55,953 nt of DNA, from contig NZ_AWFZ01000016.1 in the NCBI RefSeq assembly GCF_000463155.2, positions 32,811-88,763 on the forward strand, written 5' to 3'. The stretch comes from Siccibacter turicensis LMG 23730 (GTDB taxonomy: Bacteria; Pseudomonadota; Gammaproteobacteria; Enterobacterales; Enterobacteriaceae). Shown in pieces: positions 8,268 through 17,466 of this stretch. The translations under genes were made by a program, and so were the position numbers. The notes below the pieces were generated by a model that saw only the letters and a list, made by a program, of their open reading frames with translations, was not told the origin of the DNA and did not search any database. How positions within the stretch are numbered: the stretch's first letter is position 1; every line of letters begins with the position of its first letter.

Positions 8268-9168
8268 CAGTCTGAATCTTCGCGTCGATCGACGTCACCG
8301 TGGTACCCACTCCACGGTCTGCAAATGCCCATATCCGGAGTATATCCGCCCGGTCTACCATAAACAGCTTGCCGGTGAGCATGGCCGTGCGCTGCGCAAC
8401 CTTCAGTACCGGGATAAAACAACTGGTAAAATGGTGCTACGCCGGCGCGTATCGGCCGATCCGATATTCACCTTCCTGCGTGCCGTTAATGGCCGCAAAA
8501 GACAGTTATCCCGTGTACGTCAGGATTTACTGGATGCCCTGTACGTCCTGTTCATCAGTAAGGTCGATCTGGCCACGTCTATCGTGACCACTAACCTGTC
8601 TCAGATGGCCAATGAACTCAGCCCCCGCGACAGTGAGGGCACCGTCATCAGGGATAAGGCGATGACGGTGCACCGTATATCGCGCCTGGTTAAGGATCTG
8701 ATTGAGTGGGGCTTCCTGGAAGCGCCCGAAAGCGAATGGGATGCGGTGAACGGCTGCCGTTTTCCCAAGCATGTCATCTTGACGGAAATGAGCTGGCGGC
8801 TGACCGGCATTGATATGGACAAACTCCGGATACAACAGGAAATGCGTCAGCAGGCCGTCGCTGCCGGCATTCTGCCCCCCGGAGAGGACGTCAGTGACAG
8901 GTCTCTGCGCCGCCGCTGGTATGAGAACATGCGCGTCCAGACGCTTATTAAACGTCGCTCCCGGGCGGTTGAAGAGAAGATGAAGCGTAAACTTCAGGAA
9001 CTGCCCTTCGATGAACGTAAGCGTCAGGTCTCAGAGCGCATGTTCCGCACGCTGAAGAATAACATCCTCGATTACACCCCAGCAGAGTTCGAAAAGCTCG
9101 TCTGGAAGCAGCTTTACCAGATGGAACTGGTGTACCTCGATCCCCCGGTCCCTCACAGAGCGCATTAA
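8260..9168 (+). CDS. repA: RepFIIA-family replication initiator RepA
   Basis: A 302-residue RepA of the IncFII/IncL/M/IncI superfamily, which binds oriV just downstream of its own gene and loads host replication proteins. The start is GTG 8260, with AAGG at 8251-8254; an in-frame TAA at 8245 rules out anything longer. Recognisable family segments are YPEYIRPVYHK near the N-terminus, a central winged-helix region (LSQMANELS...ISRLVKDLIEWGFLE) and a basic C-terminal half (LRRRWYENMRVQTLIKRR). Translation is probably coupled to the overlapping leader peptide and repressed by antisense RNA on the upstream stem-loop. This is one of two replicons in the window. Confidence 0.9.
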   Translation: MNDSLNLRVDRRHRGTHSTVCKCPYPEYIRPVYHKQLAGEHGRALRNLQYRDKTTGKMVLRRRVSADPIFTFLRAVNGRKRQLSRVRQDLLDALYVLFISKVDLATSIVTTNLSQMANELSPRDSEGTVIRDKAMTVHRISRLVKDLIEWGFLEAPESEWDAVNGCRFPKHVILTEMSWRLTGIDMDKLRIQQEMRQQAVAAGILPPGEDVSDRSLRRRWYENMRVQTLIKRRSRAVEEKMKRKLQELPFDERKRQVSERMFRTLKNNILDYTPAEFEKLVWKQLYQMELVYLDPPVPHRAH

Positions 9169-10008
9169 CGCTGCTTTTTCAGCCTCCGCTTGACTGCGGA
9201 GGCTTCCTCACGTCTCCAGCCCACCACCGGTCAAAAATCACACACCAACACATCTGTATGACGCGCTGGCAGCGACAGTTCCGCGCATTTATCGCTTCCC
9301 TGCTGCGTTATCAACATTAATCCGCAAACGGGCAAAGGCGGTTGTCTGCAACAGAGGCAACGTTACCCGCAAAATAATCTTTCCTTCGGAAAACAAAATA
9401 TTCTGTATATATACATACCTGTTCACTTCCTGAATTCTGTGGATAACGGGGATTAAAAAGGACTTCGCTTGCAGCGGCGTTGCCGCGCCGCTCAGGATGT
9501 GGATAGCTCCCGTCGCTACGCAACGGGCCCTGGTCCGGAAATAACACGTAATCCCGGCAAACCCGGATAACTCCATGCCCCCCTTACCCACTAAAAAGCC
9601 GCGCCGCCCCCGGCCGAAGGCCGGGAACACCACCGCTTTATAATGGATGTTGTAACTAGGAACGGTGTCGCTTCAGGAGATGTCGTTTTAGTACAGGGGA
9701 ACACGCCCGTAAGCGGCCCTGACGGCCCGCATAACGCGGAGATACGCCCCGTCGGCGGCTACGCCTTGTCGGGACCACTCCGACGGCGTACAGCGGCTTA
9801 CACGACGCTGAAAACGGGTCTGGCTTAGCAGGAAGGGGGGTGGAATTGTGAAACCTTTCATACCAGTGCGGCAGAGCCGCGCTACGGCGACCCTTACCGG
9901 TTGCGTTATACAGACGTGCAGCTGTCGCCTTTATGCCCTTCGGGCATCACTCCCGGGCAGGCTTACCTCCCCGCTCTCGTTCAGGCTGAGGGGGGCTTTG
10001 TATGGGGT
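9169..10008. other. RepFIIA oriV region (CIS and origin)
   Basis: This is an 840-bp stretch with no convincing gene. Right after repA, 9181-9189 pairs with 9196-9204 to form a 9-bp hairpin, in the place where IncFII plasmids have the CIS terminator that loads RepA in cis. A perfect DnaA box (TTATCCACA on the minus strand) lies at 9438-9446, within the expected origin distance. The rest is GC-rich with many short hairpins. Confidence 0.6.
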
Positions 10009-10770
10009 TCAGATGAACCGGGTCATAAGGGCAAAAAGGAAAAGATGACCGGCGTAGGCATAATAAAAAAAGTGACGTGGTATAAACCGTGCGCCTGATA
10101 CGAGCGTTCTTACCGAATAAAGCGCCATTACCGGCAGGATAAAGGTTGGCAGAATGGCGAACACAAGCGCGGTAGCTGGCTGGATCAGAAGATGGCTGGC
10201 GCCGTTCAGGCAGACCAGCGCGCCGGTACTTACCATTATGGCCATAATCCTGATCCTTACCGGCAGCTGCAGCTGCGTGAGCGCCAGGCCGGTCACCAGA
10301 ATGAGCCCGGTGATACCGTAACTGGCGGGAGTTAACGGCCATACCAGCAGCATCAGCAGTATTATGCCGGCGCACAGGCCGGCGGTTCCGTAACGCTGAC
10401 TCAGGGCCAGCAGCTGCGTGACGCCGGCGAAGACAAACAGGATGTTCAGTGCATACCAGGGGTAGTGTCCGGCAAAAGCCCACGCGAAGACCGGCTGGGT
10501 AAGGAGCGCCCAGATCCACAGCCGGCTGGCATGTTGTTGATACCGATCGGGATTGCGGTTCACGTTCATGGCCCATACCAGCGCAAACAGCGGAAACGCC
10601 ATTCTCCCCAGTGCATAGAGTTCCGGAAGAGGTTTCGTCAGAAACAGAGTATTTGCGTGGTCCAGTATCATGGATATCAGTGCCAGCACTTTCAGCATAT
10701 CGATGCCGGCCGGGCTGATGGCTGTCATGCTTAACCGCAGCCGGGGTGTCAGATACAGATGGTTCATCAT
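10009..10770 (-). CDS. traX: TraX-family pilin N-acetylation protein
   Basis: A 253-residue polytopic inner-membrane protein (about eight hydrophobic segments) of the TraX family, which N-acetylates F-type propilin. Family marks are GIDMLKVLALISMILDHAN at 23-41 and LGRMAFPLFALVWAMN at 54-69. The length matches F TraX (248). A TGAGG site precedes ATG 10770. In F, traX follows traI and precedes finO and repFIIA; here it is next to repA but converges on it and has no tra genes around it. A decayed second copy lies near 39900. Confidence 0.85.
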   Translation of the reverse strand: MMNHLYLTPRLRLSMTAISPAGIDMLKVLALISMILDHANTLFLTKPLPELYALGRMAFPLFALVWAMNVNRNPDRYQQHASRLWIWALLTQPVFAWAFAGHYPWYALNILFVFAGVTQLLALSQRYGTAGLCAGIILLMLLVWPLTPASYGITGLILVTGLALTQLQLPVRIRIMAIMVSTGALVCLNGASHLLIQPATALVFAILPTFILPVMALYSVRTLVSGARFIPRHFFYYAYAGHLFLFALMTRFI

Positions 10771-10975
10771 TACTTACCTCAGCAGGGACGCAGACAGTGA
10801 ATATATAATCCTGCACCCATTTCCAGAAAATGCGGCCGATACAGCTCGGGAATCCTATTCCGGCCTTAGCAAGGATCTTCTTCACAATTGACTCTGGCTT
10901 ATCCCGGATTACCAGCATCGCTTCTATTTTATTTTTATTATTGAGTGCAATGGTTAAATTGTGAAAACTATTCAT
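10747..10975 (-). pseudogene. Possible small gene or gene fragment upstream of traX
   Basis: An ATG at 10975 has a strong GGGAGGGG ribosome site. The first ~75 codons (begins MNSFHNLTIALNNKNK) have protein-like composition, after which the frame simply continues through traX in another phase. It may be the front of a lost gene or a short leader to traX. No family is recognised. Confidence 0.3.
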
Positions 10976-11165
10976 GACCCCTCCCGATAATAACATTTAT
11001 TATCGGCATGAATATGAAATAATTTAGCTTAAAAACTGTTCACTTAACTGTTTTTTAAATTATTTCGTAAAAGTACTGTTAAATTTAAATTTAAATTTTG
11101 TTTTGCTCATATAATGCATCTTGCTACAATAAAGAATGCTCATACAAAGAAATTGGTGATCATTG

Positions 11166-11459
11166 ATGCTTGCTGAGTCGATTTTTTGTCTAGTTCTATA
11201 CGTCATCTATTTTGTTTTTATCTTTCTTCAGAAAGATTCTGTGCTTTGGGTTGTGGCTGCATTGACATGTATAACCGGAGCACTGGCTTCTTATGGTTTT
11301 TACCATAGCAAGGATATCTGGAACGCAGCCGATCCGGTCTGGTATATAGCAGCGGCATTTGGATTCATGCTTGCCCTGGTGCCGGGTTTTGTTTTGTCAG
11401 GTTTCGCGGCCTTTGCCTTGCGGCAGGAAAGAAGCAACCAGAATAAAGGTTATGAGTGA
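11166..11459 (+). CDS. Small membrane protein, unknown
   Basis: A 97-residue protein with three predicted membrane helices (about 3-22, 28-46 and 59-84) and a charged C-terminal tail. The ATG at 11166 is preferred over the TTG just before it; GGTGAT lies upstream. A very AT-rich promoter-like stretch (11040-11110) precedes it. It stands alone between traX and the next genes. No family is recognised. Confidence 0.45.
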   Translation: MLAESIFCLVLYVIYFVFIFLQKDSVLWVVAALTCITGALASYGFYHSKDIWNAADPVWYIAAAFGFMLALVPGFVLSGFAAFALRQERSNQNKGYE

Positions 11460-11649
11460 TATTCACACGCAGCCCGTTTATTTAGGGCTGCTATTTTTTA
11501 TTGTTCTGACCACGGTTCAAGGCAGGGTAATGTTGTCACAACCCGATACTTACCGTTAAACCGGTGTTTCTGTCCGCCTCTTGTCCAGATCGTTACCACG
11601 AAGCCTCCACCCTGCTCGTTTTCTGGCAACATTCTGTCTGATTGTTCCA

Positions 11650-11919
11650 TCATAAGATGTATACAAAACGGGGCATCACTTTCATCTTCAAAAGTAGTTC
11701 GAGAGCGTCACGGCCTTCATAGGATCCCCGACTGATAACGACATACTTAGTGCCACGCATCTCAGACAGCATGCCTTTAGCAGCATCCGGCACCAGTAAA
11801 CGAGCTGCACCGGCGTTACAGCTTAAAAAAACCAGACCGGCGGCTGCATGCTCAGTATTCCAGTAGTTGGTTTGCCTGATAGCCTGACCTTCATTCACGA
11901 TGTTGATTTTAGTGTTCAT
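11650..11919 (-). CDS. Hypothetical protein, 89 residues
   Basis: A small soluble alpha/beta-looking protein (begins MNTKINIVNEG, ends VMPRFVYIL). A GGAGG-type site (ACGGAGGTAATATG) lies just before the ATG at 11919, so it is likely translated. No family is recognised. It is divergent from the next gene across about 150 bp. Confidence 0.5.
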   Translation of the reverse strand: MNTKINIVNEGQAIRQTNYWNTEHAAAGLVFLSCNAGAARLLVPDAAKGMLSEMRGTKYVVISRGSYEGRDALELLLKMKVMPRFVYIL

Positions 11920-12068
11920 ATTACCTCCGTATAATTGAGATACTGTGTACTATAAAAATTCATTCATATACATACAAAGTGTGCTTTTTGATACTTAATA
12001 CACTATATTGTTCCCTCATTACTGATATGTTTTATATATGTACAAACAATAAAAAATGGATAGATGAG

Positions 12069-12746
12069 ATGAGAAAAGACGGTGTAGACGAGCTTCTTAC
12101 CACAGTAGAAGCGATGCTGAATAAGGCAAAAGCGGAGAATAAATGTTCCAGACCTGATGCTAAAAGCATGTTTGAGCATCTTCGTAGTTCACTTGAGTAT
12201 ATTGCTCATGATATAAACGAGGCGTTACCAAATCCCAAGAGAAAAATATATTTTCCATACGGTAAGGATGAGCAAAGCTTTAACGAAAGTATTGTCAGAA
12301 ACATGCCAAGTGTAATTCAGTTCTTACCGAATGTCTATGCCATGATTTCTGACTTACAGCCACATAAGTGCAATGATTACTGGCTGGTTATTATGTGTGA
12401 TTTAACCAACGAAGCCAAACATAACAATCCCATTAAAACCAGAGAAGATACAAAAAAAAGTTACAATATTTCAACTCCGGGCATCAAACTGAATGGGTTT
12501 GGCGGTCCTAATTTAACAATGAAAAATGTGACAAGTTATGGAAAAAAAGTAAATGATGTTCTTATTAATGATGGTGCTTTAACCATAACTGAAAATGGCG
12601 ATATTTTTGCAAATGTCAGCATAGAAGAGAATAATATCATTATGATTGATGGGCACCCTTACTCTCTTTTTGACTTCATTCTAAAATGTCTTAATAAAAT
12701 CAGAGCGTTTGCTGAAGCTTACTACAAACTTGTATCCCCAGCTTAA
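12069..12746 (+). CDS. Hypothetical protein, HEPN-like helical front half
   Basis: About 225 residues from ATG 12069; in-frame upstream starts at 11979 (GTG) and 12027 (ATG) would add 30 or 14 residues but lack ribosome sites. The front half is helical, with MFEHLRSSLEYIAHDIN and LTNEAKHNNP, which resemble segments of HEPN/Apea-type abortive-infection proteins. The back half looks beta-rich (ITENGDIFANVSIEENNIIMIDG). It is AT-rich. The resemblance is weak and function is unknown. Confidence 0.5.
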   Translation: MRKDGVDELLTTVEAMLNKAKAENKCSRPDAKSMFEHLRSSLEYIAHDINEALPNPKRKIYFPYGKDEQSFNESIVRNMPSVIQFLPNVYAMISDLQPHKCNDYWLVIMCDLTNEAKHNNPIKTREDTKKSYNISTPGIKLNGFGGPNLTMKNVTSYGKKVNDVLINDGALTITENGDIFANVSIEENNIIMIDGHPYSLFDFILKCLNKIRAFAEAYYKLVSPA

Positions 12747-12812
12747 TTTTAAACTTACAAAATTTATACCACTACGAGCTTTCTACTCGGCATTAACTGT
12801 CAATGCCGGAAA

Positions 12813-12844
12813 AGATAAAAAGCCGCTGAAGCGGCTTTTTATCT
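12813..12844. terminator. Bidirectional terminator
   Basis: A 14-bp perfect stem (12813-12826 with 12831-12844) with a TGAA loop, flanked by A and T tracts, between two convergent genes. Confidence 0.9.
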
Positions 12845-12876
12845 GATGTTTACCGGTTAAGCTGCCAGTGTCGGCA

Positions 12877-13632
12877 TTACCCCTCTCGTACGGTAAACAA
12901 CTCCTTCGCGTGTTTCCCCCCTGACAGGAATTTATCCCTCTCTATCACCATCAGATTCCACTTCTGGATAATTTCCATGAAGAGTTCCCGTGTCTCAAAC
13001 AAATGGCTGCTCTGGAAGGGTTGAAGGCGCTGTACACTGTCGCTGACATACTCGTTATACAAGTTGCTGTCGTTTTTCAGATTAGCAAGCGCTCCCTCAC
13101 CCAGCCGGATCATATCGTCCAGAGCAATCACCATTTCCGTCATGGCCTTTTTTTTATGCTCTGCGGCATATATTCCGTAGGTCTCCATCCTGAACGATAG
13201 CGATTGCATATTATTAAGCCAGTCCTTGTGGCTTATCAGCAGTGCTTCTAGCTGGCTGACCGCATATGCAAATCGTTTCTCGTTATGTTCATAGTGCCTG
13301 TTGCCGTTGACCTCAGAGCAGACCGCCAGGGCTTTCTGGGCGCGCAAGATGAATTCATTTTTGATGCCGAGGTGGATAACGTTTTCGTTGACGAATTCTA
13401 TGGCCAGCCGGTACCCCTCCTGAGCAAAAAACTCGGACAGGAACCTGCGCGCACCGCGCCAGGCAACTACAGCCGCCGCGGCCATCGCGATATTGGCAAA
13501 GGCAATGATCCAGTTGCTGACGTCGCTTGTTTTGGCTGTACCGTTAAAAATAATCAGCATCAGCAGTACGATGAGGAACAGCACAAATCCTGTCCGCAGC
13601 CACCTGTCAGTGTTGCTTTCCTTCCGCATCAT
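12877..13632 (-). CDS. Two-helix membrane protein, partner of the RHH/YfbU-like gene
   Basis: A 251-residue protein with two N-terminal membrane helices (about 14-31 and 41-59) and a large helical cytoplasmic domain. No named family. It lies 26 bp downstream of the RHH/YfbU-like gene on the same strand and ends at a strong terminator, so the two form an operon. A membrane protein paired with a DNA-binding protein could be a toxin-antitoxin-like or signalling pair; nothing in the sequence decides this. Confidence 0.55.
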   Translation of the reverse strand: MMRKESNTDRWLRTGFVLFLIVLLMLIIFNGTAKTSDVSNWIIAFANIAMAAAAVVAWRGARRFLSEFFAQEGYRLAIEFVNENVIHLGIKNEFILRAQKALAVCSEVNGNRHYEHNEKRFAYAVSQLEALLISHKDWLNNMQSLSFRMETYGIYAAEHKKKAMTEMVIALDDMIRLGEGALANLKNDSNLYNEYVSDSVQRLQPFQSSHLFETRELFMEIIQKWNLMVIERDKFLSGGKHAKELFTVREG

Positions 13633-13658
13633 TTTTCCTTCTCCTGCCTACGCTAATG

Positions 13659-14513
13659 TCAGGCCGTGTGAAAATCCAGACGGCGATCTTCCAGCATGGT
13701 GATAAGGCTGTTCAAATCGAGCCCGCGCCTGTCACGGGTGATGTCCTGATACACTTCAAGCATGGCATCGTAGTGGGCATTCAGATCCCGTTTGCTGACG
13801 CCGTCTTTTTCCCAGATGGGCTTGGAGCCGTCGCCCTCATCGATCCACTGCAGCAGCGCCGCCATCTGTGTCAACCTTTGCTGGCTTTCCGGAAAGCCAC
13901 TGAACTGTAGCGTAAAGCCTTTACGTTTCTGCTGATAATCAACGATTGCGAGCTGCTTCTTTACTTCATCGTAGTGACTCTCCGCGCGGGCCTTATCAAG
14001 CACTCTGCTGATTTTGCTGAACAGATCCCTGATCTCTACCACGCGGGCCAGATCGCTGCAGACCTCTTCGCAGGGTTCTGCTTCCATAAGAGAAACCACG
14101 TTATGAGACTGAAGGCTGCGATGAATCGACGTGAGGCCTGCACGGTCCAGTGAAAAAAACCAGTGCATACGCTGCAGGTAGACTTGGCGTACTAACGTTA
14201 ATTCGGTAATGGTGCTTCGTGGGTTATAAGAGCCGTTGTCCAGTACGTTCGGTGGGTTTCCAGCATTCTCATACAGGTAAGTCTGATGAATCTGGAAATA
14301 GAGGCCCAGCCTCTGACCTAGCGATATGCTTTCTTTCACCCGCTCCTGTTCACTGCGGCCGTAATGGCGGTCAATGCCCTGAGCGATATATGAGCGCACC
14401 AGATCGGAACGGGTCGGTTTATAAGGCGTCTCGACGGAGGCAATGATGTCATCCAGTTCGTTTACTTCCTGCTGAGTAATACGGATTTCCAGTCTCTGAT
14501 CTTTGATGTCCAC
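13659..14513 (-). CDS. RHH DNA-binding protein with a YfbU-like C-terminal region
   Basis: A 284-residue protein. Residues 1-50 read as a ribbon-helix-helix: LEIRITQQEVNELDDII, then TRSDLVRSYIAQGI. The C-terminal half resembles the YfbU family of E. coli (GFTLQFSGFPESQ, PIWEKDGVSKRDLNAHYDAMLEVY), a match judged by eye only. RHH proteins commonly repress their own operon, and the upstream region is rich in short inverted repeats, which fits. It is the first gene of a two-gene operon with the membrane protein. Confidence 0.6.
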   Translation of the reverse strand: MDIKDQRLEIRITQQEVNELDDIIASVETPYKPTRSDLVRSYIAQGIDRHYGRSEQERVKESISLGQRLGLYFQIHQTYLYENAGNPPNVLDNGSYNPRSTITELTLVRQVYLQRMHWFFSLDRAGLTSIHRSLQSHNVVSLMEAEPCEEVCSDLARVVEIRDLFSKISRVLDKARAESHYDEVKKQLAIVDYQQKRKGFTLQFSGFPESQQRLTQMAALLQWIDEGDGSKPIWEKDGVSKRDLNAHYDAMLEVYQDITRDRRGLDLNSLITMLEDRRLDFHTA

Positions 14514-14533
14514 TATGGCCTCACTTTGTTAGG

Positions 14534-14606
14534 GGTTTACCGTACACATTACCATTGCGTACGGTGGTGTACGTTACATTACGTAAAACACCATGCTTTG
14601 TACACC
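14534..14606. promoter_or_regulatory. Palindrome-rich promoter region of the RHH operon
   Basis: CCGTAC and GTACGG face each other around 14535-14565, and further GTACAC/GTGTAC and TTAC/GTAA half-sites repeat through 14606. This is typical of operators bound by an autoregulatory RHH protein such as the one encoded just downstream on the minus strand. Confidence 0.4.
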
Positions 14607-14735
14607 GTTGTTTGTGATTATTTTTCTTTATCTCACTGCAGATCCGAAAAAAGGCAAAGTCGGATCTCCAGACTGCAGCAGGGTTGTTTTGAAAAAATGC
14701 CGGAGATGGAAGCAGCGTAGTAAGCTGATTTAATG

Positions 14736-14756
14736 ATGTAAGAATAAATCTTACAT
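14736..14756 (+). promoter_or_regulatory. Operator of the parD remnant
   Basis: A perfect 8-bp inverted repeat, ATGTAAGA-ATAAA-TCTTACAT, lies 17 bp before the parD ATG. It is the expected autoregulatory site for a ParD-type antitoxin. Confidence 0.65.
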
Positions 14757-14773
14757 TAAGATATGGAGGAGTT

Positions 14774-14952
14774 ATGGCTCGTACGATGACGGTGGACGTG
14801 GGTGATGAGCTGCATGAAAAGCAGGCTGAATCCAGACTTCAGGAACTGCGCGATCTGCTGGCCGAAGGGATCAGCAGCGGCGAGCGAAACCATGGAACAA
14901 GAATGCATTCCTGAGGAATGTCAGGGCCAGGGTGGCAAATGAAAGAGATTGA
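14774..14952 (+). pseudogene. parD: parD antitoxin gene, internally deleted and frameshifted
   Basis: The gene opens MARTMTVDVGDEL after a GGAGG site, then jumps to KQAESRLQELRDLLAEGISSGE. ParD homologues have about 30 more residues between these segments, so an in-frame piece was lost. After GISSGE a second lesion shifts the frame. The expected tail (WNKNAFLRNVRARVANERD, then TGA at 14950) is readable only in another frame, which still overlaps the parE start as in intact parDE operons. Confidence 0.8.
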
Positions 14953-15236
14953 GCTGACACCCAAAGCAGAAGAGGATCTGGAGGCCATCTGGGACTACAG
15001 CTTCAGACAGATCGGGGTTGTTCAGGCGGATGCATAGATCGGTCGTATAGCTGCAGTATTTGATGTGCTGGCCATGCATGATATCGGCACGCATTGTGCA
15101 GAGCTGGGAGACGATATCTGCACACTGCCGGTAGAACCGGCATACGATCTATTTTGTATCATCACATTCTATGGTTACGGTCATTCGTATTCTCAGCCAG
15201 TCTCAGGATACGGCGCGACATGCACCCTGGAGATGA
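14939..15236 (+). pseudogene. parE: parE toxin gene, nonsense and frameshift mutations
   Basis: It begins MKEIELTPKAEEDLEAIWDY, a typical ParE/RelE-superfamily toxin start. A TAG at 15035 follows QADA, where homologues continue with Tyr (TAC to TAG). The frame resumes (IGRIAAVFDVLAMHDIG), then shifts after LPVEPA; the expected ending VTVIRILSQSQDTARH is in another frame, closing at 15236. The toxin cannot be made, consistent with loss of the antitoxin next door. Confidence 0.85.
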
Positions 15237-15346
15237 CCGGGGAACAGGATTCTCAAACAATATAAGTTAATTGTGAGGTCGACATGACCAAAAAAAACAT
15301 TGTGTATGGACTCTTTCATTATTATTCATTTCGCTTATAAAAAAAA

Positions 15347-15369
15347 CGCTCCCGGACGGGAGCGTAAGC
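15347..15369 (-). terminator. Terminator after pcoE
   Basis: An 8-bp perfect stem (15347-15354 with 15357-15364) followed on the minus strand by a run of U. It marks the left edge of the metal island. Confidence 0.85.
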
Positions 15370-15415
15370 CAGTGACTTCGGCGTCAAATGAGGGTCTGAC
15401 AAGTGGAGCTGCGGG

Positions 15416-15850
15416 TTAATTCTGGGTGATCTGGCTGCGATGCTTTTCCGCCTGTTGCTGATGAATAACGGAAGACTGGCCATTATTCGCCTTCTCATGC
15501 ACAACAGCGGCTTTCTCATGCTCGCTCATTTCGGAAAATGGCTTAGCAGTTTCTTGGGTGTTCTCAGGTTTGGCTTTCATCATTTTTTTATGCATTTCAG
15601 CCATGTCCTGATGGGCGGCAGAATTGCCGTTTTGCATCATTTCATGGGACATTGCGGCCTGATCGTGACCGCTCATATCCATCATTTTCATGCTCTCCCC
15701 CTGAACTGCACTTTTTTCAGCGGATGATTGCATCTGATGGGCAGGCGCCTGGGCATTATTTACCTGGTCATGCATGTTCATTGTCTCTGCAGCCCAGGCA
15801 GATGAAGCGACAGCCATCATGGCAATAAAGGATACAAGGATCTTTTTCAT
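15416..15850 (-). CDS. pcoE: Periplasmic copper-binding protein PcoE
   Basis: 144 residues, the known PcoE length, with a signal peptide (MKKILVSFIAMMAVASSAWA). The mature protein is packed with Met and His (MNMHDQVNNAQAPAHQM, MMDMSGHDQAAMSHEMM, MAEMHKKMM). It binds several Cu (and Ag) ions in the periplasm as a first-line sponge. The start is ATG 15850; a longer frame beginning at 15883 would spoil the signal peptide. It is transcribed separately from pcoABCDRS, from a promoter with its own copper box at about 16030, in known systems under CusRS-type control. Confidence 0.92.
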   Translation of the reverse strand: MKKILVSFIAMMAVASSAWAAETMNMHDQVNNAQAPAHQMQSSAEKSAVQGESMKMMDMSGHDQAAMSHEMMQNGNSAAHQDMAEMHKKMMKAKPENTQETAKPFSEMSEHEKAAVVHEKANNGQSSVIHQQQAEKHRSQITQN

Positions 15851-16023
15851 GGTTGGGTCTCCGGTGTTTTCATACCCGAACAATCAATGCTTATAACAGA
15901 GAAAGCATTTGATCTCAGGGCTGGTTGATCATCACGCCAGGAACCGGGCGATTGAATTATCACGCTGTCCTGATTTATGGCTGATTATAAAAAACCGCCT
16001 CTGTTTATCGCGTGACTGAACGA

Positions 16024-16037
16024 TGACATTTTTGTCA
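16024..16037 (-). promoter_or_regulatory. CusR/PcoR-type box before pcoE
   Basis: The inverted repeat TGACA-TTTT-TGTCA lies between pcoS and pcoE. It matches the core of the CusR-family box (TGACAnnnnTGTCA). Confidence 0.6.
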
Positions 16038-16065
16038 CCTTCCGGGTTTCTCCTGAATAACGGTA

Positions 16066-17466
16066 TTAATCCATTAACAGACGCACACTGAACACAATTT
16101 CCCGCCCCTGCTGTTCTGCTGACAGCTCGCCGCCGTGAGCATGAATGATCGACCTTGTAATTGATAATCCCAGCCCCGCGCCTTCCGTGTTGTAGAACCT
16201 TGATGAGTCTGCGCGATAGAACCGGTCAAACAAACGTTCCAGATTAGCGGGAACCTGGCCGGACATCGTATTCGTAATCATCACGTTCACACAGTCACTG
16301 TCACGCTCAAGGTGTATCGCTGTACAGGTGTTATCGGGAGAATACTTGATTGCATTGGAAAGCAGGTTACTGAAAGCACGTCGGAGCATATCGCTGTCTC
16401 CGGCAACAACGCCCTCTCCTTCAACCGTGATTGTCTTTCCTGTTTCGTCTGCCAGGGGCTCGAACAACTCACGTAATTCATTCAGTTCGGCTGCCAGATC
16501 CACATCATGTTTATCCAGCCGCAGCAGACCATGCTCTGAACGTGCCAGAAAAAGCATGTCACTGGTCATTCGTGACAACCTTTTCAGTTCTTCCAGGTTA
16601 GCGAATAAAATTTCGCGGTAATGCGAAACATCCCTTTCCTTAGCCAGTGCAAACTGCGTCTGCATCATCAGATTACTGACTGGTGTGCGCAGCTCATGCG
16701 CGATGTCAGACGAGAAATCTGACAGTTTCCGGAATGCCCCCTCCAGGCGATCAAACATATTATTGAACTCCTGCATGGTCTCAGAGATTTCCGGCGGAGC
16801 CAGATCGGGATTTAGACGCTGATCCAGGCTGTGTACGGTCATGGAGGAAGCCAGACTGGTCATTTCCCGTAGCGGTTTCAGACCAATACGTGTGGTCAGC
16901 CAGCCCAGAAAAACAGAAATAAAGACCAGACCGATATTGAACCAGAACAGCCAGGTACTGAGTTTGTCCATAAACAGGGTGTGATACCCAGTATCCGTGG
17001 CAACCGTAATGATGACATGTTTGCTTTTACCCTGTTCCGGCGTCACGGCAACCCGCCGCGAGATACTGCGGTACACGGTGTTATTTTCTTCCGTCTGGAT
17101 CATATAGTCGAGAATATCACCCGACTTATTAAGCAGGACCGCTGGAACAACAGAATTTTTGGCATAGAGTTCAACAATTTTTTCATTTTCCATGTTTTTT
17201 ATAGAAATGAATAAGCCATTGTGCCCCACCATCGCATCGTTTATTTTTTCTGATAATGACTTAATATCCGTTTTGTTCCTGAACGTCTCTGTTTTAAGAA
17301 ACTCTTCGGTGAGCTGAAGTTTACCTGTCAGAAAATCGCGGTCCTGATTATCGAAATAGCCATTCAGGGTGCTAATCAGGATAAAACTTGATAACCACCA
17401 TACCGTAAGCATCACCGCAGAAAAAATCAGGCTCAGGCGTGTGGTCAGGGAAATTTTGAACCTCAC
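16066..17466 (-). CDS. pcoS: Copper-sensing histidine kinase PcoS
   Basis: A 466-residue inner-membrane sensor kinase of the CusS/PcoS/SilS family. Two membrane helices (about 12-32 and 166-186) bound a periplasmic sensor. HAMP follows, then the H box [17 protein letters not shown], then HATPase motifs ([21 protein letters not shown]). It phosphorylates PcoR when periplasmic copper is high. The start overlaps the pcoR stop by 4 bp, so the two are translationally coupled. Confidence 0.93.
   Translation of the reverse strand: MRFKISLTTRLSLIFSAVMLTVWWLSSFILISTLNGYFDNQDRDFLTGKLQLTEEFLKTETFRNKTDIKSLSEKINDAMVGHNGLFISIKNMENEKIVELYAKNSVVPAVLLNKSGDILDYMIQTEENNTVYRSISRRVAVTPEQGKSKHVIITVATDTGYHTLFMDKLSTWLFWFNIGLVFISVFLGWLTTRIGLKPLREMTSLASSMTVHSLDQRLNPDLAPPEISETMQEFNNMFDRLEGAFRKLSDFSSDIAHELRTPVSNLMMQTQFALAKERDVSHYREILFANLEELKRLSRMTSDMLFLARSEHGLLRLDKHDVDLAAELNELRELFEPLADETGKTITVEGEGVVAGDSDMLRRAFSNLLSNAIKYSPDNTCTAIHLERDSDCVNVMITNTMSGQVPANLERLFDRFYRADSSRFYNTEGAGLGLSITRSIIHAHGGELSAEQQGREIVFSVRLLMD

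Noticed and set aside
9643-10098. Short frames in the RepFIIA origin region
   Set aside because: They have no ribosome sites or protein-like composition, and the region is expected to be non-coding oriV.
9947-10996. 349-codon open frame on the minus strand
   Set aside because: It covers traX in another phase; after about 75 codons the composition is that of a shadow frame (Arg/Ser/Pro/His-rich).
15065-15265. 66-codon frame within the parE region
   Set aside because: It is the middle of the broken parE gene continuing in a wrong phase, not a separate gene.
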